Assembly: GCA_045132035.1 (NCBI GenBank)
Contig: JBGURM010000039.1
Span: forward strand, 1-37,402
Source of the DNA: UBA2450 sp045132035
GTDB taxonomy: Bacteria > Bacillota_I > Bacilli_A > RFN20 > CAG-826
DNA length: 37,402 nt
Reading direction: 5' to 3'
The translations under genes were made by a program, and so were the position numbers. Below the pieces are notes generated by a model. The model saw nothing but the letters and a program-made list of their open reading frames with translations. It had not been told where the DNA came from and did not search any database. Each line of letters begins with the position of its first letter. Within the stretch, counting starts at the first letter, position 1. Positions 30,177 through 37,402 of the stretch are shown here, in pieces.

Positions 30177-32960
30177 TTATAGTAGGGTTGGTAGTGCATT
30201 ACTATGTACTGCCCATACTTCGTTAGAGAATGCTAATCCTGATGGATCAAAGACAAAGTTCTCAGAATATAAGTCACTTAAGTGTATGGTTTCTAATTCA
30301 AGTGTTGAATAGTCAATCTTTTCTTCTGGCGCATCAGATGCTTCAACCGATTCAATAACATAGTAATTGAAACGATCCACTCCAGCATTATTTTGAGAGA
30401 AAACTGCAAACTTAGTGAAGTATCCATCTAATGCTGCAACAGTGCTCGTAAAGTTGTTGGTCATAACTCCTTTATTTGTGCGGATAAATCCACAGACATA
30501 TGTATATCCTGATAGGGATTCACCTTTAACAATTCTTCCACTAGAGTAACAGTACTGCACTGTTCCATCATTAGTTTCAGAGAATGCAGAGACACTCCAG
30601 GTTGCACTTTCAACGGTAATCGTTCCATCAAAATATGTATTAGTGACTGTTCCATAGTTTATATAAACAACACCACTATAGTCAACGTAACTGTTGTTTG
30701 TGTAGATATAGCAAGATGCACTAGAGCAGTTAATAACTGCATTTGCGTTATTAACACCAACTAGACCACCAAAACCAGTGTTAACATTAACACTATTGAT
30801 TTTGTATGTTCCATCACTGGAACAATGTTCCATTATCTTGTTGTTAACAGCAACAAGTCCACCAAGGTTATATATCGCGGTGGTTTTATCTGAAGTATGA
30901 AGAGTAGGGATAACTGGTTCTTTAACTTCTGCTAATGAATGGACATGTTTAAGCGTTCCATCATTAACACCTGCAAAGCCGCCATAACATAATTCATATG
31001 TGATGATTGAAGTATAGTTATCATTGTTTTGTTTTGATGAAGCAGTGTTATTAATCACAAATCCACTACCGATATAAGCGTTGTTGATTGTTCCTTTGTT
31101 ATTTCCAACAAAGCCACCTAAATAGGCGTGATATTTTCCTCCATATTCAAGGAAGCCACCCATATTTGGTGTTCCAAATCCCACTACTTCGTTAATTGAC
31201 ATTGAGGAGTTATCAAGATAACAATTACTAATGACGCCGTTATTTTGACCGGCGAAAACACCAACATAGAGATTAACTGTTTCGTTATATCCAGTTTGTT
31301 TCACTCCAAAGGAAAGAGATGAAGCGTGATCAATACTGATATTACTAATACTTCCGTTATTCACTCCAGTTAATACGCTTTGATATGAGGTGATATCACT
31401 TCCAGAAAAGAAACTGACATTTGCAGAGATATTATCAATGTCAATGTTTCTAATAACTCCGTTACTTTCTTTGATTAAAGCAAATGAAGTTGAGCTTAAA
31501 TGATTAGTGATTAAGAAGTTAGATAAGACATGTGAATTACCTTCAAGAGTGCCACCGAAGGAATCGATTGGTCTAATTGCAGCGCCTAAGAAATCAATAT
31601 CATTATCAATGACATAATATGCATTCGTATCATTTCTTATCTTATTGAACTCTTCGTAGTTGGTGATATGGATGATATCTTTGATATCCGCATATAAAGA
31701 AGTATCACTACTGAATGTAGTGCTATTAGAGACCACTTTTGTTTTTTCTCTGTCTCTATATAACTTATATAGATATTTACCGTCTAAGTCTTTACTTCTT
31801 AACTCAAAAGCCGATCCACCTTTGTCTAAAGCAATCTTATAGATTTGTTTATTTGTTAAATCATCTAGGATAGTGATATAAGCAGGGGTTGGTGAATAAG
31901 CGACATTAATGACATAGTCTTTAAATTCAGTGATTTCATCAATATCAAGAGTCGCGTACATTCCTTCTCTAGCAGGAACATAGTTTAACAAGTTAATTCT
32001 TTTAACTTTGTCATAGTTAAAGCTGATTTCTGATAGCAACTCTCCATTAGAAATAAATCTAATCTTTCTTTCTTCAGAAACATAATGCGCGTAAGCGTAG
32101 ATATTACCTTTCCCGTCTTTTTCCGGAGCAAAGTAACCAGAAGGCCAACTATATGTAACTTCCCAATGGTCAAAAGTCACTCCAGAAGGTAAGTTTGTTA
32201 ACGCTGGTAATTGAAAAGGCTCGCCATCAGTAGAAGGGCAATATACTTGTATCCAACTAGACATATCAGTTTTAACGTTACAGTAGACTACATTATATTC
32301 TCTTTTGTCTCTTCTTACTGTCAACAGTAAATCTCTTGGGTTTGAATATAATTCATCATAATCAAGTTCTTCATCTTTACCAACTTCATACCAGTGGTAG
32401 AAATATCTTGTATTGTAACTTAAGAACAATTTAGCGCCTTTATTATTAATCGAATATGACTCCTTTAATGTCCAAGACTTGGAAACATCATTTCTTTCAT
32501 CTATAGAGATGTCATATCTAATTGAGAATGTCTTTGGAACAAAGGTGAAGTTATAGGAGAGATATTTCCATTGAATATTGTCATATTGTTTTGGAGCAGG
32601 CGCGTTCCTCGTGTCTTCTAGTAAGTTTGGTAATGTATTTAAAGAAGGAACATTTTCAAATTGAATATCATAGTAAGGTGTATCGACATATACATCTTTT
32701 AAATAAGCATAAAGCTTATTAAATATTTCATCATAGTCATCACCAGGATTGTAATAAAGGTAATAAGAGAGTTTGACTTGTTTATGGAAAGGATCGGTAA
32801 AGTCACACTTAAAGGTGACGTTAGACCAGGTTTCACTACCATGTGGATCTTCAACGTACTCTATTTTGCTTGTAAAGTTCTCTTCTTGTTTGTTACAACC
32901 GTTAACGCCCAATAGAGTGACTAAGGACACGAATAAAACTTTTAGGAGTGGATGTTTCAT
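30177..32960 (-). CDS. Large surface lipoprotein with InlB-like and GLUG repeats (second of a tandem pair)
   Basis: A 927-residue lipoprotein from the ATG at 32960, with the lipobox GVNGC (Cys22). The N-terminal 270 residues are beta-rich and unrecognised. An InlB/Flg_new-type module follows (about 275-420, with FDHWEVTYSWPSGYFAP and AYAHYV, then KIRFISNGELL). From about 430 a parallel beta-helix with about nine GLUG-type repeats begins: FGGTLEGNSHVLSNFLITN opens it, then GVNNGSISNISID, GVFAGQNNGVISNCYLD, GGFVGNNKGTINNAYIG, GGFAGVNDGTLKHVHS and GGLVGVNNANAVINCSS. GLUG repeats occur in adhesins and IgA-protease-like surface proteins. The start lies 1 nt after the stop of the upstream paralogue, with GGTG inside that gene's end as ribosome site. 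TTG and GTG codons further up overlap the upstream gene and are rejected. Confidence 0.85.
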   Translation of the reverse strand: MKHPLLKVLFVSLVTLLGVNGCNKQEENFTSKIEYVEDPHGSETWSNVTFKCDFTDPFHKQVKLSYYLYYNPGDDYDEIFNKLYAYLKDVYVDTPYYDIQFENVPSLNTLPNLLEDTRNAPAPKQYDNIQWKYLSYNFTFVPKTFSIRYDISIDERNDVSKSWTLKESYSINNKGAKLFLSYNTRYFYHWYEVGKDEELDYDELYSNPRDLLLTVRRDKREYNVVYCNVKTDMSSWIQVYCPSTDGEPFQLPALTNLPSGVTFDHWEVTYSWPSGYFAPEKDGKGNIYAYAHYVSEERKIRFISNGELLSEISFNYDKVKRINLLNYVPAREGMYATLDIDEITEFKDYVINVAYSPTPAYITILDDLTNKQIYKIALDKGGSAFELRSKDLDGKYLYKLYRDREKTKVVSNSTTFSSDTSLYADIKDIIHITNYEEFNKIRNDTNAYYVIDNDIDFLGAAIRPIDSFGGTLEGNSHVLSNFLITNHLSSTSFALIKESNGVIRNIDIDNISANVSFFSGSDITSYQSVLTGVNNGSISNISIDHASSLSFGVKQTGYNETVNLYVGVFAGQNNGVISNCYLDNSSMSINEVVGFGTPNMGGFLEYGGKYHAYLGGFVGNNKGTINNAYIGSGFVINNTASSKQNNDNYTSIITYELCYGGFAGVNDGTLKHVHSLAEVKEPVIPTLHTSDKTTAIYNLGGLVAVNNKIMEHCSSDGTYKINSVNVNTGFGGLVGVNNANAVINCSSASCYIYTNNSYVDYSGVVYINYGTVTNTYFDGTITVESATWSVSAFSETNDGTVQYCYSSGRIVKGESLSGYTYVCGFIRTNKGVMTNNFTSTVAALDGYFTKFAVFSQNNAGVDRFNYYVIESVEASDAPEEKIDYSTLELETIHLSDLYSENFVFDPSGLAFSNEVWAVHSNALPTLL

Positions 32961-32961
32961 A

Positions 32962-35757
32962 TTATTCACCAACCCCAGAAAGAATCAATTTGTCATCTTT
33001 CACTTCCCAAATTTCAAATGAGAAACTAAGTCTATTTAAAAAGTTAGTTGTTTTCATTTCTATTTGTGGCACTTCGGCGCAGTTATCAAAATAGCCTTCT
33101 GTACCACCTTTATCGTAGATAGAATCAGAAGCACAGTAATTTAAGAATGAGAAACCTAAAAGGTTTTCAATACCAAAACGATGGCTCTTAGAGATATTTG
33201 TGCCTTCTATATCTCCATAGGAGAAACATCTTGAGATATTTCCTTCATATGTATTTGTGATAATAAAGCCACATATAACATCAGAAGATGAATTGTTACC
33301 TGAGTTATTAATTGAAGTGCTAGAGTAACAATTTCTAATTACTGATGAGTTTTTATAGACAAACCCACTCGCGGAGTAATGATCACCTTCATTAAATAAG
33401 ATATTCCCTGAAGAATATGAATTAGTGATAGAACCACTATTGAGGGTGGAGAAACCACTTACTGATATTCCTCTAGCTTTTGAAGTTATATCAATATCTG
33501 AGAATGACTTAGTAATACTAGAAGTATTAGAGGCTACTAGACCTCCAACATATCCAGTAAATGATGAATGGCTATCATTATCATGAACCATTGATGTATA
33601 GGACAATGTGGATTCTTTTATGTAAGATGAATCGACACTACTATTATTAACTCCAACTAAACCACCGACATAGTCATTTAAGACTAATCCTTCTCGATAT
33701 ATATCATGTGATTTATAGTAGAAATCAACATTACTAAAGCTTGAAAGGATAGTGCCTTTATTAAGTCCCACTAGCCCACCAGCGTTCGCAGTGTAATGAG
33801 TGTATGACCAACTCGATAAAATATTATTGAGTTTAAATTCATAATCTAAAAATCCTTTAGATGATGAAGAGAGAATAATTCCGTTATTTAATCCAACTAG
33901 TCCTCCATAGTTGATGGTGAAAACACCATCCTCTTTGAGGCCCATATTTTGAACACCATTAGAGAGTCTTACTTCTAAAGAAGTGTTCTTTGAATCAACA
34001 CTGGAATCAATGATGACTCCGTTATTTTGTGAGGCTAACATTCCAGCGTTCATTGTCGCACTAAAATCAGCGATGCTGATATAAGCAGTGCTACCAATCG
34101 TATTATTGGTGGTTATATGAACGTTATTAATCTCACCAGTGTTGTTATTTGTTAAGATTGCAAAGTTAATTGTGTCTTTATCAGCAAATGGAACATTATA
34201 GACATAAGTGTTAACACTGATATCTAAGTTTTTAATCACTCCACTTAACGATTTAAACATCGCATAATTCTTTGAATTAGAGGAGTTATTAAGAGTGATG
34301 TTTTTTATTTTATGGTTTCTACCATCAATACAACCACTGAAGGACTCTAAAACTGGGAAGCTATTTCCTTCAAAATCAATATCGTTAGTTAAGTAATACG
34401 CTCCAGAGGAGTTCTTTAAAGCTTGGATGAATTCTAAATAGTTACTTACTGCGGTTAGTTTTGCCGCTCTCGCGTACAAAGTAACATCACTAATAATTCG
34501 ACTTAAGCGATTAACTGGTTGAGTTAAATTAGTGTCAAAATATAAATTCTTTAAAGTGTAGTTATTATTGTTCCAATAAGAGAATAATTCTTGATAGGAA
34601 TGAACACCAGTTAAGTTGATTGTTGGGATTGAATATCCTTCAATACCGGTGTTGATATTAACTCCAACTCTTAAAGTATCGTATTGAGCGGTAATCACTA
34701 TATCTTTTATCTCAGTGATTTTATCTATATTCCAAGACCCCACCATTCCAGCTTTAGAAGGAACTTCTGGGAATTCAAATTGAGATGTTAAGAAGGTGAA
34801 TGGTTGAACTAGATATGGTTTGTCGTCAACCACAAAGGTTGCTTCATATCTAAATAACTCGATATCTGCAGTGACAGTGATATCAGAGGTGATATTTCTT
34901 GTTGATATATATGAGGTGACTTTTTCACCGTTATAATACCAACCTTTGAATTTATATCCATCTCCTTCTGGAAGTGGATCTAAATATATAAGATCTCCTG
35001 TATAGAAAGTTGTTGGGTTATTATTTTCTAACCCTAATGTATTTTCGTATTTAATCTTATGGACGGTACCTTCTCTAGTCCATTTAGCGCGTAACACTAA
35101 GTCTCTTTTGTAAGAGAAGTCTTTAAATGGCACTTCTTCTTCGCCTTTAACTTCGTTCCAACCATTAAAGATATATCCTGGCTTAGAAAGGGTGATTTTA
35201 CTAATTGCTTCTAACTCATCTAAGGTACAGTATTCAATTGGTAATGGCCCTTTACCATCAGTAATAGAAGCATCTTCAACATCTAAATATGTGACACTCA
35301 TCGAGTCAGGGACACAGATGAGATCGATACAATATCCACGTTGATGATAAATATCATCCGATGATTGGATATAGTAATCATAAGAGTAGTTAAAATCTTT
35401 TCCTTTAGTGGCTTCGATGATTTTTTCATAAATATTATCGTCTCTTCCGCATATCTTTTGGTCTTTGAAATAGAGCGAATCAAATCGATATGGAGTGTCC
35501 TTACCAATAAGGTCTTGTCCGTTAGTGATTGGCTCTCTTTTACTATCTAATAGACATGCATATTGGAAGTTACCTTTTGTTGGCATTTCCTTAACAGATT
35601 TAGTGAGTGTTTCATTTCTTCCCATAGGGGAAATACCAAAATATATCGCTTCAACATAAACGATGTCTCTCGTATCTTTGTTAGAGTTTGAGCAACTTGA
35701 AAAAGATATCCCTAAAAGAGCAATTAGGCTACCTAATAGTAGATTGAATTTTTTCAT
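32962..35757 (-). CDS. Large surface lipoprotein with InlB-like and GLUG repeats (first of a tandem pair)
   Basis: A 931-residue lipoprotein, lipobox SFSSC (Cys22). Residues about 30-170 are unrecognised. Two or three InlB-like modules follow: KPGYIFNGWNEVKGEE...LVLRAKW (about 190-230), then GDGYKFKGWYYNGEKVTSYI. From about 450 a beta-helix starts with FSGCIDGRNHKIKNITLNN and runs through about nine GLUG repeats (AILTNNNTGEINNVHI, GGLVGLNNGIILSSSS, GGLVGLNKGTILSSFS, GGLVGVNNSSVDSSYI, SGFSTLNSGSITNSYSSG). It has the same architecture and nearly the same length as the downstream gene, so a duplication. TATAAT (35777-35772 on the - strand) lies 14 nt before the ATG with no ribosome site. Confidence 0.85.
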   Translation of the reverse strand: MKKFNLLLGSLIALLGISFSSCSNSNKDTRDIVYVEAIYFGISPMGRNETLTKSVKEMPTKGNFQYACLLDSKREPITNGQDLIGKDTPYRFDSLYFKDQKICGRDDNIYEKIIEATKGKDFNYSYDYYIQSSDDIYHQRGYCIDLICVPDSMSVTYLDVEDASITDGKGPLPIEYCTLDELEAISKITLSKPGYIFNGWNEVKGEEEVPFKDFSYKRDLVLRAKWTREGTVHKIKYENTLGLENNNPTTFYTGDLIYLDPLPEGDGYKFKGWYYNGEKVTSYISTRNITSDITVTADIELFRYEATFVVDDKPYLVQPFTFLTSQFEFPEVPSKAGMVGSWNIDKITEIKDIVITAQYDTLRVGVNINTGIEGYSIPTINLTGVHSYQELFSYWNNNNYTLKNLYFDTNLTQPVNRLSRIISDVTLYARAAKLTAVSNYLEFIQALKNSSGAYYLTNDIDFEGNSFPVLESFSGCIDGRNHKIKNITLNNSSNSKNYAMFKSLSGVIKNLDISVNTYVYNVPFADKDTINFAILTNNNTGEINNVHITTNNTIGSTAYISIADFSATMNAGMLASQNNGVIIDSSVDSKNTSLEVRLSNGVQNMGLKEDGVFTINYGGLVGLNNGIILSSSSKGFLDYEFKLNNILSSWSYTHYTANAGGLVGLNKGTILSSFSNVDFYYKSHDIYREGLVLNDYVGGLVGVNNSSVDSSYIKESTLSYTSMVHDNDSHSSFTGYVGGLVASNTSSITKSFSDIDITSKARGISVSGFSTLNSGSITNSYSSGNILFNEGDHYSASGFVYKNSSVIRNCYSSTSINNSGNNSSSDVICGFIITNTYEGNISRCFSYGDIEGTNISKSHRFGIENLLGFSFLNYCASDSIYDKGGTEGYFDNCAEVPQIEMKTTNFLNRLSFSFEIWEVKDDKLILSGVGE

Positions 35758-35771
35758 ATATCGGTATATTG

Positions 35772-35777
35772 ATTATA
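35772..35777 (-). promoter_or_regulatory. -10 element of the GLUG lipoprotein operon
   Basis: TATAAT on the - strand, 14 nt before the ATG at 35757, giving a predicted leader of only about 7 nt. No convincing -35 is seen. Confidence 0.5.
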
Positions 35778-35937
35778 ACTTAAATATTTTAAATTGTATT
35801 ACATTTTAAAAACACTTTAATAGAAAACCCTTAATTGAAAAAGCCACTACAGTTTTAGAGCCAAATTATTACAAAAACGTAATGTTCTGGTTAATAAATT
35901 CTTGTAGGGTTTCCATATGTCTTATCACACCCATTAT

Positions 35938-36453
35938 CTATTCATCACTAGATTCTTCATCAATAACATCTTCGTTTTCGTTATCACTATTCTCTATTTC
36001 AGCAAGTATTCTTGCTTCAAGTGAACTATATAGTTTGTTTGGCTTTTTCCTTATACTTCCCTCTTTAGCGGAAAGCACTATCGTGTCACTACCATCGTAG
36101 TATTCAACAGATTCATTCTTTAATAACAAGTTGTATAGTTCTTCTTCTTTGTATTTTGATATTAAGTTCTTTCCATTGCTATATGGGTTTAAAAGGATGA
36201 TTTCTTGTTTAACTATTAATGAATATGTCCTTACTCCTGATTTAAGATAGTTTGGTCTAAAAACAAATGAAAACACCCCTAAGGCTACACCCACCACAAG
36301 AAATACTATACCAACCGCAAAATATTCTTTGTTAATAATAAGCGCTACACCTGCAGCAATCATTGCAGTGGCAATAATAAAAATCATGAACATTAATGTT
36401 CTCCATTGACGTTTACCATTTCTAATTGCTTCTTCTCTAGTGTATGTTCTCAT
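35938..36453 (-). CDS. Small two-helix membrane protein, unknown
   Basis: A 171-residue protein. A charged cytoplasmic start (YTREEAIRNGKRQWR) leads into two membrane helices (about 20-40 and 46-66), separated by a short turn. A soluble C-terminal 100 residues follow (VKQEIILLNPYSNG, then KYKEEELYNLLLKNESVEYYDGSD, then a strand) ending in a strongly acidic tail. I recognise no family. TAAAAT lies 14 nt before the ATG on the - strand and no ribosome site is visible. It lies 94 bp after the NERD gene on the same strand and may be co-transcribed. Confidence 0.65.
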   Translation of the reverse strand: MRTYTREEAIRNGKRQWRTLMFMIFIIATAMIAAGVALIINKEYFAVGIVFLVVGVALGVFSFVFRPNYLKSGVRTYSLIVKQEIILLNPYSNGKNLISKYKEEELYNLLLKNESVEYYDGSDTIVLSAKEGSIRKKPNKLYSSLEARILAEIENSDNENEDVIDEESSDE

Positions 36454-36547
36454 ATAATTTTCAATAGATTTTAATCAAACAATAAGATTCAACTATTTAA
36501 TTACATCAGCCTGACAGAAAGTTTCATTGCTGTGTATATTGTACTCT

Positions 36548-37228
36548 CTATTGATCGCTTTTCCCAAAACTATTCTTCACCCAATTCGCATATTCTTCAT
36601 GAGAACATGGAGGGTTCTCAATATATTTCTTGATTTGGTTATTAATATATTCAACTTTTGAATCAGAAAATAATCTCTTTTTATCAATTAAGTAATCTTC
36701 AACTTTTTCTAATAGATATGTTTCTTTTGATGATACTTGGGATATGTCCGCGTCAATAAACACCACCAGTGAATTAACATATCCACAACCCTTAATCACT
36801 CTATTAAAGAAATTAACATGTCTATGGTTTTGTATTACTGGATTAGGAAATATATTTACATAGTCATCATTTATAACTTGTTTCCACTTCTTATCACTAT
36901 CACTTCCGCTTATTGTTCCACCCATATTCTTGGTTTCAATAAGGAATATACCTATATTTGATACAAGAACATTGTCTATTTCAGTCCAATTACCATAGTC
37001 ATCTTCAAGTCTTAATTGACGGTATGAATATCCTCCATGGAAATCAATAACAGTCATAAGCATATCTTCCACTAGATGTTCACCTAATTCACCTTTATCA
37101 GTAATTAGTTCTTCTTTATCTTCATACACTTTTGGTTTTGAAGAACGGGTAGATAAAGCAAAAACAACAGATAGTACAATGACCACTATTGAAATCACTA
37201 CTAACAATGTAATTACTGATCCATCCAT
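36548..37228 (-). CDS. Membrane-tethered NERD (nuclease-related) domain protein
   Basis: A 226-residue protein. One N-terminal helix (about 5-26) is followed by a NERD domain (about 43-160). GELGEHLVEDML is the opening motif, WTEIDNVLV supplies Glu83 and Asp85, and GIFLIETKNMGG supplies Glu98 and Lys100. Together these are the D...E-x-K pattern of the PD-(D/E)XK nuclease fold, so catalytic residues appear complete. The last 60 residues are helical. NERD proteins are assumed to process DNA or RNA, but their roles are poorly known. TATAAT lies 6 nt before the ATG on the - strand with no ribosome site, so the mRNA is probably leaderless. A hairpin with a T run (37246-37269) sits just above. Confidence 0.85.
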   Translation of the reverse strand: MDGSVITLLVVISIVVIVLSVVFALSTRSSKPKVYEDKEELITDKGELGEHLVEDMLMTVIDFHGGYSYRQLRLEDDYGNWTEIDNVLVSNIGIFLIETKNMGGTISGSDSDKKWKQVINDDYVNIFPNPVIQNHRHVNFFNRVIKGCGYVNSLVVFIDADISQVSSKETYLLEKVEDYLIDKKRLFSDSKVEYINNQIKKYIENPPCSHEEYANWVKNSFGKSDQ

Positions 37229-37234
37229 ATGATA

Positions 37235-37240
37235 ATTATA
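37235..37240 (-). promoter_or_regulatory. -10 element at the NERD gene start (leaderless candidate)
   Basis: On the - strand TATAAT followed by TATCAT and then ATG (37228). The -35 position falls within the palindrome at 37246-37269. Confidence 0.45.
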
Positions 37241-37269
37241 TCAAAAAATAGTTCATAAATGAACTATTT
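37240..37269 (-). terminator. Perfect 11-bp hairpin with T run upstream of the NERD gene
   Basis: AAATAGTTCAT and ATGAACTATTT flank a 2-nt centre (37246-37269). On the - strand six T follow the second arm. It can be a terminator for a - strand gene beyond the window, or an operator covering the -35 area of the NERD promoter. Confidence 0.5.
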
Positions 37270-37402
37270 ATGTGATTAAAATACTATAAAATCATAACTA
37301 CCACTATTATAACAAGGTGAAAAACACCAATGTAATAATATCAATAATATTAGTAATATTTTGAGTTCATTAATTATAAATATTGGGTTTCTTATATGGT
37401 TA
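37270..37402. other. AT-rich end of window, no gene
   Basis: No ORF is seen. It contains a small GGTG/CACC hairpin (about 37316-37329) and, at the very end (37385-37402), an 18-nt sequence identical to 29656-29673. Confidence 0.4.

Noticed and set aside
32961..32972. Apparent 11-bp overlap of the two GLUG lipoprotein genes (TTG/GTG starts)
   Set aside because: ATG 32960 begins a normal lipoprotein signal (MKHPLLK) at proper distance from GGTG, so the genes do not overlap.
35852..35861. GTTTTAGAGC, the first bases of type II CRISPR repeats
   Set aside because: Occurs once, with no spaced copies, no cas gene and no tracr-like anti-repeat nearby.
35877..35930. Short - strand ORF (GVIRHMETLQEF...) between the GLUG operon and the small membrane protein gene
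   Set aside because: Only about 21 codons, no ribosome site, and no match to a transposase or peptide family that I can defend.

Overview
The window is AT-rich DNA with compact gene spacing. It carries many lipoproteins and signal-peptide proteins, has no tRNA or rRNA gene, and uses TGA as a stop (for example at 2614-2616, 3214-3216 and 15761-15763) alongside TGG for Trp. InlB-type and GLUG repeats, a Nif11-type leader peptide, DUF6273, S41 lipoproteins and c-di-GMP signalling with a GEMM riboswitch all point to a Gram-positive, host- or gut-associated low-GC member of the Bacillota/Bacilli (Erysipelotrichia- or Mollicute-related, but not a code-4 mycoplasma). That placement is inference; no marker gene is present.

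Layout. Positions 1-1400 form a decayed edge: an interrupted lipoprotein gene, a C-rich patch of foreign composition, and the 3' stub of a GNAT acetyltransferase gene. Positions 1489-10437 (+ strand) hold an HGSNAT-like membrane acyltransferase, a small protein resembling half of a condensation-fold acyltransferase, a secreted beta-rich protein, an S41 peptidase lipoprotein, a small double-glycine (Nif11-type) precursor ending in a zinc ribbon, and an operon of a membrane O-acyltransferase and an acyl-adenylate ligase. The promoters of the secreted protein and of the precursor peptide share an 11-bp-period direct repeat (GTGACAC-TTTT-GTGACAC) in the -35 region. Positions 10448-13536 (- strand) encode a MacB/FtsX-type ABC transporter. 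Positions 13808-16082 (+) encode a partner-switching pair: a membrane SpoIIE phosphatase fused to a HATPase kinase, and its STAS partner. A GNAT and a PlsC acyltransferase follow.

Positions 17453-22350 hold a solute-binding lipoprotein (-) and an HD-GYP phosphodiesterase (+) driven from two face-to-face promoters folded into one palindrome, with a Na/Pi-type transporter downstream of the HD-GYP gene. Positions 22475-26226 (-) hold a secreted DUF6273 protein, an iron-sulfur flavoprotein and a diguanylate cyclase. The cyclase is preceded by a c-di-GMP-I (GEMM) riboswitch with a terminator directly upstream of the start codon. Synthesis (GGDEF), breakdown (HD-GYP) and sensing (riboswitch) of c-di-GMP therefore lie within about 7 kb.

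Positions 26296-37228 (-) hold an uncharacterised protein with a toxin-like C-terminus, a previously hidden 46-codon Cys-containing ORF with a perfect Shine-Dalgarno sequence, two surface-anchored proteins, a decayed DUF4143 ATPase fragment, a tandem pair of very large GLUG/InlB-repeat lipoproteins, a small membrane protein and a membrane-tethered NERD-domain protein.

Translation signals are mixed. Several genes have strong AAGGAG-type sites. Others (16579, 18913-, 18961, 27636-, 35757-, 37228-) have a -10 hexamer only about 6-14 nt before ATG and no Shine-Dalgarno, which suggests leaderless mRNAs.
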